Origin: Ryuthela nishihirai
Lineage: Eukaryota; Arthropoda; Arachnida; Araneae; Heptathelidae
Length of the DNA stretch: 64,000 bases
NCBI GenBank assembly: GCA_038380435.1
Contig: JAWZYU010000001.1
Span: 10,954,001-11,018,000 of the forward strand
Direction of reading: 5' to 3'
Below are positions 10,076 through 21,127 of the stretch, one piece after another. The notes beneath the pieces are model-generated. The model was not told the origin of the DNA and did not search any database. It was given only the letters and a program-made list of their open reading frames with translations. The translations under genes were made by a program, and so were the position numbers. Position 1 is the first letter of the stretch; the number at the start of each line of letters is the position of its first letter.

Positions 10076-10680
10076 TTTTCTCTCTTACTCGTTCCGAGTT
10101 CATTTGATAGTTATCGATTCTGCTAACATAGCCAGTGAAACAGTTTTTGCGTACCACGAAGTGAATTTGCAAGGATTTGGAGAAAAGATTAATATGAAGG
10201 TGAAGGAAGTGACCAGCTGGCTTCTTATCTTCATCATCTTGAAATTAGCAAGGTTGTCTTGCGGTGGCATCTGCCTAAGAATAAATGTATCGAGTTGAAC
10301 ATATTATTCTCTTCCCAATTGGTGCGAATGTTTTTGTCAGTTAATTTGTCAAAGCATAGAGTCTACGAAGAAGCAATGCTGGAAATTTGAAGTTAGGATT
10401 CCTGTCCTCTTGAAATTTTTTTTGTGTGTCCGATGCATCGCAGACAGCAGGCTGAAGCCGCCAAGTTTAAGTAGTTTCGAAGTAGAGGCGGCCCTAAAGC
10501 AGAGAATAGTGACAGGAAAAAGAGTGCAAAGAAGTGAAAGTGTTTTGTGATGGTATTTGTGTATATTTAGTCTTTAAAAGGACTTTTCGTGTGGTATTTG
10601 AAGAATTGGCTTGTAGTTTAGGGCATCGTGTTTATGACTAGTTCTTACAATGACATTTTTTACGGCGTAGTCCTTAGAAA
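10076..10680. other. Intergenic, nothing recognised
   Basis: A 64-codon open frame (10104-10298) lacks convincing splice sites, domain motifs or repeat similarity. The rest is AT-rich sequence without recognised features. Confidence 0.4.
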
Positions 10681-10682
10681 AA

Positions 10683-10885
10683 TAATAAAAATACCCCCTC
10701 AAGCAGCTGCTTGCCACAGAGGTCTGATAGAAGCCTGTCAGTTTATATGCCAGAGTAAAAGGTCTGAGAGGATGGTAGGACCTCATAAGAAAAACAACAC
10801 ATACACCCATGCCTTACCCGGGGCTCGAACCCAGGTCCCTTAGATCAGTAGCCAAGCATGCTAACCATTCGGACACGGGACGGCT
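10683..10885 (-). mobile_element. SINE family B copy, near full length
   Basis: In reverse the copy runs from a degenerate head (CGTCCCGTGTCCGAATGG) through GGTTCGAGCCCCGGGTAAGG (B box), the CATCCTCTCAGACC body and CAGACCTCTGTGGCAAGCAG to GAGGGGGTATTTTTATT. It is the clearest copy for defining the tRNA-like B box of this family. Confidence 0.85.
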
Positions 10886-11353
10886 TAATCCTTAGAAGGA
10901 CATTTTTTTTATTTATTTATTTTTTAGGTGGGGTGGATAAATAGGAATCGGATGTTGTGGGAGTTGTCACGAAAACTGTAGGCTTCCGTTTAGTAGTTCG
11001 CGCTAAAAATTCTGTAATTACGCCTTAAGTAGTAAAGAATTGTCCAGTTATGTTACAAATATATTTTCCCTCTCACTGAAAATTTTAGAGGTTTCATAGG
11101 AAAATATTGTATTTTACAATTATATAATGGAAATTTTAATTTGGAGCTTTTTTTTTCAGTCATTATTATTTTTCCCTGGGAATTTCCCTGGGAATTCGCA
11201 ACAACTTTTTTTTTGGTTGAAAGTGAGGGGTTCGCGGAACAAAAAACGTTGCGAACTACTAGTCTAGAAGTTATGTTAGAAGGGGAAAGTCTAGTAGAGA
11301 TGTATAGTTGAGGTTTCAAATCTTTTTTTTAAGTGCAAGTATGTAAAATTAGA

Positions 11354-11572
11354 GCCAACGACAGTGCCAAGCTGAAAGCGTCGGTTCTCATCCGATCACC
11401 GAAGGTAAGTAGCTTTGAGCGCTGTTAGTAATTGGGAGGGTGACCACCTGAGAAGTTAGTAATTGAGAGGGTGAACACCGCGTGCAGTTGGCTAAAAAAT
11501 ATGCTGAGGAATTGTCATCCTCACAGATCTTTTTACTATGGCGTATTAAACTGACTTACTCCGCATATTAGT
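11354..11572 (+). mobile_element. 5S rRNA-headed SINE sharing the family B body
   Basis: Bases 11354-11493 match eukaryotic 5S rRNA along its length: GCCAACGACAGTGCC, CGTCGGTTCTCATCCGATCACCGAA as two adjacent blocks, a TAAGTAGC segment, GTTAGTAATTGGGAGGG-TGACC and ACCGCGTG-CAGTTGGC. A 31-nt internal stretch is duplicated (11424-11454, then again from 11455). Immediately after, ATGCTGAGGAATTGTCATCCTCACAG (11502 on) and CTATGGCGTATTAAACTGAC match the body of the tRNA-headed SINE B. A 5S head on a SINE body is the definition of a SINE3-type element. It is diverged and probably inactive. Confidence 0.75.
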
Positions 11573-11699
11573 GTATTTTTATCTCTGTCTGATTTAACGA
11601 GTTTTAGATTAGTTTTACTGGCCGCGGCCGGTACTATAAGTTGTATGGTTTTACTATTTCGTTTATAGTTTTAATGAGCCAATGTATCTGTGGTGATGT

Positions 11700-12010
11700 T
11701 GTATATCTTGTTTTTTTTACTGTTGTTAGTGGTTTGTGCTGCAGGGGGGTTGAAAATTTCGGCTATTCGTCTTAGCTGTTTTTTTTATTCTACTTATGGA
11801 TGAAATTCTCTTGGATATCCAGCTTGCCGTGCTATTTGCTGTAGATGTGTATTCTCCCGTCTTTTGCAATTTTTGTGGATGAGTATTGTAGATTTCTTAT
11901 GAAGGCTGTTTTTACTTCGGCTATTTTTTGTTTCTTCGGTTGGTTCGATTCATATGGTATGACGGTTTCCTGTATACTTCGGTATGGCATAATGCTTTAT
12001 CCCTCTTGAT
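11700..12010 (-). pseudogene. Possible reverse transcriptase remnant (Penelope-like?)
   Basis: The reverse strand encodes CHTEVYRKPSYH near 11965-12000, reminiscent of the VYRKPT motif downstream of the YxDD region in Penelope-like reverse transcriptases. Frameshifted stretches such as IAEVKTAFIRNL and ARQAGYPREF follow, in the positions where such proteins carry a helical region and a GYP motif. Several frameshifts and stops are present. The assignment rests on short motifs and is tentative. Confidence 0.3.
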
Positions 12011-13150
12011 CATTATGTAATATCTTGATCATAATTCCAAGCCCATTGGTGTCTCCTTTCTGACTGAAGTTAGTTTATCAATACCTATACAACCCAAACA
12101 AAATTTTTAATTTATCTATTGAAACATATAAATTGCATCCCTCCCTAGGCTAAGGGTTAAAAATCATCAATTCAATTTCGAACAATTTACTTAAATAGCC
12201 CTGGGCAAATTACGCAAGCCATTTCTTTTTGTCCGGCCCCAGAGCTACTGATGACAAATTAATTAATTTTGCAAAAGAAAAAGAATGTACATAAGACAAG
12301 AAATCCAAATTCGATTAAGCAAATTCTCATTAAAATAATTAATTTTAATAATATTAAATGGTTTGAAAACATTCGTTATGTCTGCTTTAATTAATTTCTG
12401 AGGTAAATTCTTCTGACGCATGTTTAAACTTTTAAAGTCTAAATTATTGTCTCTAGAGTTCATTTGAACAATCTTCAGATGCAGAAAAGTGAATAAAATC
12501 ACATGTCTAACACTGCGATGAATTGACGCTGCGATGAACTGACGTCGCGATGAATTGACGGGATACCAATAAAATCACTGCGAAGCTTGATATAGCTTAT
12601 CCGCAGGATAACATGGATATCCCAGTAGAGTAAAACTTGATTAATCGACTTCTATATGGTTAGTTTATTTGGAAATATCGGGTATTTGAGAGAAAATGTG
12701 AATAATTAAGAAAGACGGGTAAAAATTAAAATAAAGCTTAATTATGAACAATGACAAAATGGAAACAAAAAAAACAATGTTAATAAGGCATATGGTATAT
12801 ATAAAGTTATATCGAGAGCATTTTCCACAGAGTGAATAATGTCAAAGGATTTAACATAACACTTCAAAGAAGTTGTTGCAAAGAAGCGTAATTACAATAC
12901 TTATTTTAATCAAATGTACTCCATTTATAAAACAGTGATTTTAGCTGTAAATATTCTGAATAATTTTTCTGCCCATGATTAAAGCTTTTAAAAAACGTTT
13001 TTGTGTGCTTTAGTCAGGGAAAAAGGTGGAGGAGACCATTGCGCATTTAAATACCCTATTTTAAATTTTACTCAGTGAAATTAATTTTAAAATTGGAATA
13101 TTTAGTAATTCTAATCTAATGTTTTTACTCTAACAAGTTTTTAATGCTAT
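12010..13150. other. AT-rich intergenic with a short tandem repeat
   Basis: Only a three-copy GCGATGAAyTGACG repeat (about 12515-12560) stands out. A poly-G run follows at 13157-13172. No gene or element was recognised. Confidence 0.4.
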
Positions 13151-13393
13151 GATGAAGGAGGTGGGGGGGGGGGTCTAAGAAGCTTAACTCTATCACTGTG
13201 TGTTATACCTGTTCAAAATTCGACGCTCAACAGACTGACCAGTTGAAACAATCGGATACTCGAAGGTTGGTTAATCGAGGTCGTATTGTTTGTCAACAAC
13301 CTGTGCCCTCCATAAGAAGCTTTTCTGGCTCTTATGGGTGTAAGAGTACCCCTGAAGTACCCCTGATGGGTGTAATGGAAAATTGACACACCC

Positions 13394-14622
13394 ACACACT
13401 ATATGATCAAAATCATCATCAGTACATTCGCTCATCCACAATCTCCTGGTAATAGGAAAGGAATTAATGTGTTGGTCCAACCTTTGTTACTATCACAGTC
13501 TCCACTCTGCAGGGAAGGCTTTCCACTAGATTTTGGTACGTTGCTGCGGGAATTGCCTGGCATTCTTGCTACAATAACATTAGTGAGGCCGATCACTGAG
13601 TTCGGACGGTTCGGCCTGACTCCCAGTCGGCGTTCCAGTTCATCCCAGAGTTGCATGGGGTTGAGATCAGGACTCTGCGCAGGCTAGTCAAGTTCTTTCC
13701 CATCCATCTCATCAAACCAATCCTGCACTGTCCTCGCTTTGTGGACGGGGGCATTGTCATGTTGGAATAGGAAAGGATCTTCACCGAACTGTTGCCATAA
13801 AGTTGGAGCACAGAATTGTCGGGTATGTCATTATAGGCTGCAGTGTTGAGTCCTGTTCACTGGAACTAGGAGGCCCAGCCCGAACCTTAAAAAACAGACC
13901 AAAGCATGATGCCTCTTCGACCAAACTTCACAGTTGGCACAACAGTCAGGCAGGTAGCGTTCACCTGGCATCCTCCACACAAAGACGTTCGTTGGACTGT
14001 CAGATGGAGAAGCGTGATTCATCACTCCAGATAACGATGTTCCACTGTTCAAGAGTCCACTGTTACACCATTTAAACCGACGCTTGGCGTTGATCTTGTT
14101 GATGTTAGGCTTGTGTGCTGCTGCTCAGCCATAGAACCCATTTACTGGAGCTCGTGACTGACTGTTATGGTGCTGGCGTTGCTTCCAGAGGCATTTTAGA
14201 ACTCGGAGGTGAGTGTTGCAACCGATGACAGGCGATTTTTTCGCATTACCCAATTTGTCTCATTACCCATTTCTGACAGTTGGCGGTCCCACTCTGACAT
14301 TTTACGTGGCCTACTGGGTAGCGATTACGCTGTTGTTGCTCCTAGGCGTTTCCACTTCACAGTAACATCATTTACAGTTGATTGGGGCAGCTACATCAGG
14401 ACCGAAATATCCCGAACTGACTTGTTGCTAAGGTGGCATCATATAACCATACCACACTGAAAGTTACTGAACCCTGCCGTACGGCCCATTCTCCTGTTCT
14501 TGCATGTCTATGAGGTTTGCCAGACACGTGCATCCTTTTATATCTGTTTGGGCCATTGTTGTGGCATATATAGCTAATCCACCACTCAGAAGGGGTTTAG
14601 ATACTTTTTTTATTAGATAGTG
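13394..14622 (-). mobile_element. Tc1-like DNA transposon, decayed
   Basis: The ends read ACACACTATATGATC (left) and, in reverse complement from the right, ATACACTATCTAATAA, so the termini are probably CACTAT inverted repeats. The element lies inside a GTGTAATGG-AGATTGACA minisatellite present on both sides (13365-13385 and 14625-14765). The reverse strand holds a broken Tc1-family transposase. Length is about 1.2 kb, typical for Tc1 elements. Confidence 0.7.
13432..14550 (-). pseudogene. Tc1-family transposase pseudogene
   Basis: The reverse strand encodes pieces of a DDE transposase. A frameshifted FQHDNAP-like stretch (SNMTMPPSTKRGQ in one frame, HDNAPVHKAR in another) is at about 13735-13760. 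Downstream come MQLWDELERRLGVRPNRP and the C-terminal LTNVIVARMPGN (13432-13656). The WDELERRLG block corresponds to the third catalytic region. Multiple frameshifts and stops separate the pieces. An intact enzyme would cut and paste the element at TA sites. Confidence 0.7.
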
Positions 14623-14624
14623 TA

Positions 14625-14765
14625 TGAGTGTAATGGAAGATCGACATGTAATAATTTAATGAGAGATTGATATGTATGAGTGTAATGGGAGATTGACATC
14701 TATAAATGTAATGAGGGGTTGACACATGAGTGTAATGGGCGATTGATATGTATGAGTCTAATTGA
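14625..14765 (+). repeat. Minisatellite GTATGAGTGTAATGG-AGATTGACAT
   Basis: About five imperfect units of 25-35 bp. A partial unit also lies left of the Tc1 element (13365-13385), so the transposon interrupted the array. Confidence 0.7.
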
Positions 14766-15330
14766 GGTGTTTACGTCTTTGATTTTCAGTGGGCTTCCTT
14801 AGAAAATTTACATTATTGAAGACCTCAAGAGACGGGAGGATTATAATAAACCCCTCCTTTGGGAAGCTCAATGACATGGAGCCTTAACACCTCTCCAGTG
14901 GATCCTTTCCTCTTCCCAACTCTGACTTTTCGAGTCTTAGTGACCTGGTCATTTAGTCTATTTTGCACAAAAGTGCCGCTGAGAAGTGAAACAAATCAAT
15001 TCAATCCCATATGTAAAAGATGAACTAAATCGTTGTGAAGATTCCACAGAAGTGACTTCCTACAAATAATATGTAACTGCCGCATTACAAGTTTTACTAT
15101 TCGTACCATAAAAAGTTTCTGTCTAGCGCCGCTTAAAATATAACGTCAAAACGAATTAAGAATAAATGATGTTAATGCTTGATAATTCAGTATACTTGGA
15201 ACTTAATGTCAAGTGGCAAAAGTAATGAATCAATTGAACTAGACAAGTGTGACAAATTGGATCGTCGAACACAAGATATCCTGCGTCCTAATTCTTTGTC
15301 AATTGCTTACAAATTGAGCATTATATCTAA
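14740..15330 (+). repeat. Diverged paralogue of the 6740-7334 segment
   Basis: It carries the same ordered blocks: GAGGTGTTTACGTC, GGGCTTCCTTAGAAAAT, a SINE-A-like tail (CCAGTGGATCC, TTTAGTCTATTTTGCAC, AAGTGCCGCTGAGAAG) and GTTTCTGTCTAGCGCCGC-TTAAAATATAACG. The 183-bp tandem duplication seen at 7152 is absent here. Confidence 0.6.
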
Positions 15331-15531
15331 GGCTCTGTCAATTTGAACAGCGATCTGTCACATAACCTAAAGCATTATACGCTTACCTAGTAATTGTGGG
15401 TTTTTTACTTTCGTATTTGAATTGGGAGGTTAGCTCATAAACAGGAAATAACGTGTTCGAATTCAGGAAATGAATGTTCGATTTTTCTCACTCCTGATAG
15501 TTACTTTTAACACCATTTATTAAAATAACTA

Positions 15532-16082
15532 CAGGGTGATTCAAAATTCTTGGGCCAAACTTTAAGGGGTGATAGAACACACCTAAACAAGCACTTTTCG
15601 CCATACAATGCATGGTTGGAACTCAAGCAGTGAAGCGCTAGAGGGCGCTTTCCAGCGCTGGTTTTCGCACTCGTCGTCATTTCTACCGTGAATTGCAGAA
15701 CGGATGGATTGTTTCACGAATCAGGAGAACGCGGACATGCATTTCACATACGGACTGCAGACGGGAATGCGAGGGAAGCCCAAAGACTCTACCAGGAGTG
15801 CTCTGTGACCAGTCTTTGGGTTTCTCTCTCATTTCTGTCCACAGCTCCGTATGTGAAATGCATGTCCGCATTCTCCTGATTCATGAAACAATCCATCCAT
15901 TCTGCAATCCACGGTAGAAATGATGACGAGTGCGAAAACCAGCGCTTATAAATGTTCACTGGAAAGTGCCCTCTAGTGCTTCACCGCTTGAGTTCCGACC
16001 ATGCATTGTATGACGAAAAGTGCTTGTTTAGGTGTGTTCTCTCACCCCTTAAAGTTTCGCGCAACAGTTTTGAATCACCCTG
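15532..16082. mobile_element. Foldback (long inverted repeat) MITE, family 1
   Basis: The ends read CAGGGTGATTCAAAA (left) and its reverse complement TTTTGAATCACCCTG (right), each bordered by TA. Nearly the whole 551 bp folds on itself. Paired blocks include CACCTAAACAAGCACTTTTCG, CGCACTCGTCGTCATTTCTAC, GCATGCATTTCACATACGG equivalents, and CCCAAAGACT with AGTCTTTGGG at the centre. No transposase is encoded. TA borders suggest mobilisation by a Tc1/mariner-type enzyme. Confidence 0.85.
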
Positions 16083-16100
16083 TATTGATCATCAACCTAA

Positions 16101-16180
16101 TATTAATCACCAGAGCCTCATATTAGCCATTCATTACCTGCCTTTTTTTCTTAGAATTCTGGTAAATAGACTTATCTAAA
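16101..16180 (+). repeat. Dispersed repeat, second copy of CAGAGCCTCATATTAG
   Basis: It matches 7535-7615 and 50815-50880. With 14740-15330 it shows that the blocks at 6740-7615 recur here in order, with the foldback MITE inserted between them. Confidence 0.6.
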
Positions 16181-16813
16181 GAGAGAGCAAACACAGAGAA
16201 ATCGACAGATAATGAATGTTGTCCGCCTCTCACGACGAGGACGTTTGAGGTTGGATTTTCGAGAGGCTCCCCCCACGCCACAGGCACCCCCCCATCCCAC
16301 TAATTCTAATACAGTAGACTCCCTCTTATTTGGCCCTTACGGGACCGGACCCATGGCCGGATGAACGAAAGGCTGATTAATCCGAAAATTGTGTCAGAAA
16401 ATAAATAAAAACGCAAATGACAAAAATACTAACTCTACTGTATTTTATTCAATAATTTGTTGTACAATATTAACAATTTACTCACACTCACTTGAAAAAG
16501 TATGTGATTTTCTTATGTTTCTTTGAAATTAACACTTTTTACCTGCAAAGTATTGCCATTTTTTAATAAACATCACATCAATCGCAGATGAGGCCTGTTG
16601 TTGTTCAATGTATCTTACTGCAACATCAAAAGCTTCTTTTCTTTCAATATGGCTAATTTCCTCTTCTTCATTCACCGCTTCTCCGTTCCCTTCTTGGCAG
16701 GCTGTATTGATAATTTCGTCATCATTCAGTGTTTCATTTTCTAACTATTCATTAACAATTTTTCAATGTCATTTTCTTCAAGTGTGTCACATTCAGGCAA
16801 CACTTTAAAGTCA

Positions 16814-18125
16814 TTAAAAAAAATACCCCCTCAAGCAGCTGCTTGCCACAGAGGTCTGAAGCAGCGAAATATTGTCATTATCCGTCATATCTTCGGCAGG
16901 CGCAGGCTCATTCGATACTTTCGTGTTGTCGTCTTTTGTACTTACTACATAGTTTTCAACTTCGGACCAAGGTTTTCTCCATGACTTCACAAACGTTGTA
17001 CAAGGCATTTCTTCAAAAACTCTTGCCAACATGTAGATCACATCCTTGACATTTATTATTCTCAAAGCATTTAAAAGTCCTATTCCGTCATTTTTGTTTC
17101 GCTGTAGAATTTCTGAAAGAAGCTTTCTCCTGTATCGCCTTTTTAAAATTAAAAGCACGCCTTGATCCATTGGTTTCACTAAAGATGTTACATTAGGTGG
17201 CAAAAACATGGCTTTTATGTTGTCAGAAATGAGTTCGCTTGGGTGTGTTGGGGCATTGTCGAGAATGAGTAGGGCCTTTACAGGCATTTTACGACTTGTC
17301 AAGTGGTTTTCTTTTTACTTTTGGAACAAATTCTGTAAAGAACCACTCTTTAAACAAATACGAGTCTATCCAAGCAGACTTTTGAGCTTTGTAGTAACCT
17401 GGCAGAGCAGCTAAATTTAAATGCTTGAATGCTCGGAGTTTGCTGATTTCCCAATTACAAAAAGAGGAAGTTTGTGCGATCCTGCAGCATTTGTACACAC
17501 AGCCACAGTGATTCTTTCTATGTTTGTTTTAAATTCTGATGCTGAGGTTTCTTGCGCTGTCACAAACGTTTTCGTTGGAAGAAGGTTAAAATTTAATCCA
17601 GTCTCATTTAAATTGTAGATTTGTTTTGTGCATAGGCCTTCTTCTTCAATAAGCACCAAAAGTATTTCTGAAAATTTCTTTGCTGCTAAAGGATTAGCTG
17701 ACAATTTTTCACCACAAACACCAAGGTAATGAACATCATGCCATTTTTCCCAGCGAGAAAGACATCACTCACTTGCTGAAAATTCTTCCCCATTATCGGT
17801 TTTAGGATGAAGGATTAATGCTTTTTCTTCTAAGATTGGCGTTTCTTTTCGACGCTCTTGCATGAACCATAATCAAAGTGCATCATTGACAATTTCATTT
17901 TTCGGCTTTTAAAGAGTGCACCGAGAAGAAATCGTTTTTTCAGATTCGACTTGAGTGCAAAAATCTTGTAAAAATTTTCTATTCCTTCTCAAGTCATTTA
18001 CCGTGCTTTTACCAACAACTAGTTATCACAAATATTTTTACTGGATCACCTTTGTCAATACGTTCTAACGCTTTTAATTTCATCTCCATCGTAATGACAT
18101 TACACTTACGTTTGCACCCACTCAT
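16814..18125 (-). pseudogene. Tigger/jerky-type DDE transposase pseudogene
   Basis: It starts at ATG 18125 (MSGCKRKCNVITMEMKLKALERI, a CENP-B type N-terminal DNA-binding region with KLKALE). Frameshifted sequence follows, then two long frames. Frame 17704-17417 has YNLNETGLNFNLLP-TKTF, where the first catalytic Asp is expected but NET is present. Frame 17302-16814 has LLILDNAPTHP (second catalytic Asp), LPPNVTSLVKPMDQGV and a C-terminal region. A SINE B 3' fragment (16821-16860) replaces the natural C-terminus, fusing NDNIS to SINE-derived residues. Several stops lie between the frames, so it is inactive. Confidence 0.85.
16821..16861 (-). mobile_element. SINE B 3'-end fragment inside the Tigger transposase
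   Basis: In reverse it reads CAGACCTCTGTGGCAAGCAG then CTGCTTGAGGGGGTATTTTTTT. Only the last 40 bp of the SINE were inserted, the size expected of an extreme 5' truncation during retrotransposition. Confidence 0.8.
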
Positions 18126-18533
18126 TTTGTACCAACAATAATTAATAGATCACAACACACACTCCTGTATACGCACAGTACATTGTAGTAATCACAAAGA
18201 GGAACCGAAGCAAATATGTACTGTACTCTAAATAAAACACGCAGCGACTTGCTTTCGCTTCTTGGAACTGAAGCAAATAAACAAAACAAGTTGCAACTAG
18301 CTTCCGCTTCTTGAAACAACTGGTCAAAACGGAGGCTGGTTGAGCCGAGACCGGATAAGAGAGAATCTACTGTACCCGTCTTTTATTCGCGTTTTATAGA
18401 ACCTAATGACTTTCTTGGTGTTACCTACATAAAAAAATTCAAAGATTTATTGCATTAATCCCCTACTAGGAGACTGAGTTTCATCCTGATCTATGTGAAG
18501 TGAGGAATTCTGAAAGGATCATTCAGAATAAAT

Positions 18534-19767
18534 GAGGGACGTTCCAAAAATAATTTGTAAGGCACGTAATGTTTTACAACTGATCCTAGCCTGATCGGAA
18601 ATGTTGCAAGATCAGTGGTTATTCTCAGTTGGCAACACTGTGTTGAAAGTCATCACTTTGCACCACACGCGTGGTGACAGCCGTCAGTTAAACGTAGCGA
18701 CTCGACTGGAACAGTAGTCCAAGTACGAGGTCAGGATAGTAATTCTGTTTTCGAACGCAAGGAATGTCTCTGCAGCAGAAATCGTCAGCTGCTCATAGTT
18801 TACGGGAATTATGTGATGGAACTGTAAAGTGTGGCTAAGTTGGGTGCACACTTTAGGACATGAGGGTCAGCACGGACGATTGTGAGAGAAGCGGCAGACC
18901 CACAACAGCAAACACAGCAGACAAGACACTTGTGGAAAAGGCAATTCTCGAAAACAAAAAATTAGGCTGAGTGAACTACACCAAGACTTGAGTCTGTCAC
19001 ATGGAAGGATTGTCAGGATCATTCAGGGGTTTGGATCACACAAGGTGTGTGAGCGATGGCTGCCAGAGCACTATTGGAAGACCACAAGGTGTATAGGATG
19101 GCTTGAGCACTATTGGAAGACCACAAGGTGTATAGGATGGCTGACCACAAGGTATATAGGATGGCTGCACCAATAAGCTGTTAGTGGCCACGAATTTCTC
19201 GAATCCATTGTCACTGGACACAAGACATGAGTTCACCACCATATCCCGGAGACAAACCGTGCAAATATGGAGTGGAAACATGCTGGGTGTCCACGATCGA
19301 TGAAGTTCAAGGTTGAGAAGTCTGCTGACATGGCTACCTTGTTTTGGGGTAATAAATATGTGTTGTTGGTATACTTCATGCAGCAGGGAACAACAATAAA
19401 TGCAGATGCATAGTGTACAACAATAGAACGATTAAGAGCCGCTATTAAACGAAAATGTCCTTGGCTACTTATGAAAGGTCGTTTTACTTCTGCACGAACG
19501 AGACTCGACAACTCCTGCAGAGCTTCCAGTGGAAAATCTTGGAACATCCGGCGTACAGCCCTGATCTGGCATCTAGCACTCCCGTCTTTTTCCTGCTCTA
19601 AAGGGTGGTCTTGGCGGCCACATATTTCAGTGTTGATGACGTGAAGACTGCTGTGATACGGCGGTTGAAATTGCAGGATACAAACTTCTTTCAACAGGGA
19701 TTTAAAACGTTAGTCCGCGATGTGATAAATGCTTGAATCGTGAGCGGACTACAATGAAACTTAAAGT
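18534..19767 (+). mobile_element. mariner-like transposon with pseudogenised transposase
   Basis: The left end GAGGGACGTTCCAAAAATAA resembles a mariner terminal repeat. The plus strand encodes decayed mariner transposase: ENKKLRLSELHQDLSLSHG, PETNRANMEWKHAGCPRSMKF, QQGTTINADA and IERLRAAIKRKCPWLL. At the first catalytic site the expected GDETW reads GHKT followed by a stop. The expected second Asp block (HDNARPH) is reduced to LLLHERD. Units of GAGCACTATTGGAAGACC are tandemly repeated at 19065-19167. The right end is lost where the LINE tail begins. Confidence 0.8.
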
Positions 19768-21127
19768 CATCGTCATCATCATCATCCTCATCCTCAAGCA
19801 ACCATGGGCTACGTAGATCCAACCAGACGGTGCAGTTTAATTCTCCAAGCATATCTGTCCTGAGCTGCATCAGCTGCATCCGGCCATTGCACACCAATTC
19901 TAACAAGGTCCTGTTTGACATTGTCTGCCCACCGCATCCTAGGTCTCCCCCTCTTTCTGAGGCCTTTAGGAACACTGTTCATAACCCTATTCGCCAATCT
20001 ATAATTATCCATACGGGCAACATGGTCAAACCAACGGAGTCTCTCTCTGCACAATATGTTGCTTAAAGGAGGTTGTAGACTCATTTGCCTAACCTCTCCA
20101 TTACAACTCCTTTGCCTAACCTCATCATTGGTTACAAAGTTGAACCACCTAATGCCCAAGATGCTGCGTAAGCATCTAGTTTCCTGTTATCTTGTTTACA
20201 CAGCGTTCAAGTTTCACTACCATAACTAACCCTAGAAAGAACCAAACTATTATACAGTCTGATTTTAGTCTTTAGGTGTATACGCATATTTCACCACACT
20301 CTCCATAGATTCTTAAAAGTCCCAGCAGCAATCCCTATTTCTGTTAATCTCATGTTGCACATCACTAGTATCTGTTACATAGTTCCCAAGGTAATTAAAC
20401 TGTGAGACCTGCTCAAGACTGCAACCATTCAGATTAACTGAATCACAGCCTGCCTGACCTATTTTCATCACTTTAGCTTTTTCTCTGTTTATAACCAAAC
20501 CTACTCCACTAACAGTCTCATCAACAGCTCGAATGATAGAGTTCATCTCATCAACATCATTTGCCAAAAGGGCTAAATCATCAGCATAATCTAAATCAGA
20601 AATGTTAGTATCTCCAGTCAATTTAAGGCCAAAATCTTTCCTTTGCAGTGAATTTTGCATAACATAATCAATAATCAAACTAAACAGAAAAGTAGACAAA
20701 ATGCACCCTTGTCGAACACCAAAAGTAATGCTGAACCAATTGGTACAAGACTTACCAACTCTCACACACGACAGTGTTATTATAGAGAGATTTCATTATG
20801 TTAACTAACTTGTTTGGTATACCATATGATCTCACAATCAACCACAAATTGTGATGATCAACAGAACAGAGTCGAAAGCCTTTTTGAAATCAACAAAGCT
20901 AGCAACCAAAGGCTTCTGAAAATCTAAACATTTCTCAAGAATCTGCCTAATTGAAAATATCTGATATACACATCCCCTACCACTTCTGAATCCACATTGC
21001 TCATCACGCAATTGCCTGTCAACCAGATTCTTAATTCTATTAAGCACAATCATGGAAAGAACTTTAGCTGGAACAGAGAGTAGGCTGATACCCCTATAGT
21101 TATCACAAGAACTGCGATCACCTTTTG
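19768..21127 (-). mobile_element. RTE-type LINE, 5'-truncated copy
   Basis: In reverse the copy begins at FKKG (end of the pre-RT region) and covers the reverse transcriptase and C-terminal region, ending in a (GATGAT)n tail. Recognisable pieces are LVASFVDFKKAFDSV, FGVRQGCILS, DLDYADDLALLAND, INREKAKVMKIGQAG, RLRWFDHVARMDNYR and GRPRMRWADNVKQDLVRIG. Several frameshifts break it. AAGTCAT flanks both ends (about 19763 and 21128) as a probable target-site duplication. Confidence 0.88.

Larger units (their letters stand above)
16312..18372 (-). mobile_element. Tigger/pogo-like DNA transposon
   Basis: The termini are CAGTAGACTCCCTCTTATTTGG on the left and, in reverse complement, CAGTAGATTCTCTCTTATCCGG on the right. 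Each is bordered by TA. The CAGT(R)GA...TTATCCGG form is typical of Tigger/pogo ends. The 2.06-kb length and the jerky-type DDE transposase on the reverse strand agree. Confidence 0.85.

Noticed and set aside
11170..11275. hAT MITE
   Set aside because: Only one end-like sequence (GTTGCGAACTACTAG) is clear, with no matching left end or 8-bp duplication.
11354..11493. Functional 5S rRNA gene
   Set aside because: It carries a 31-nt internal duplication and many substitutions, has no T-run terminator after the gene, and reads into a SINE body.
19233..19694. 153-codon minus-strand gene
   Set aside because: It is the antisense shadow of a plus-strand mariner transposase (QQGTTINADA, RAAIKRKCPWLL).
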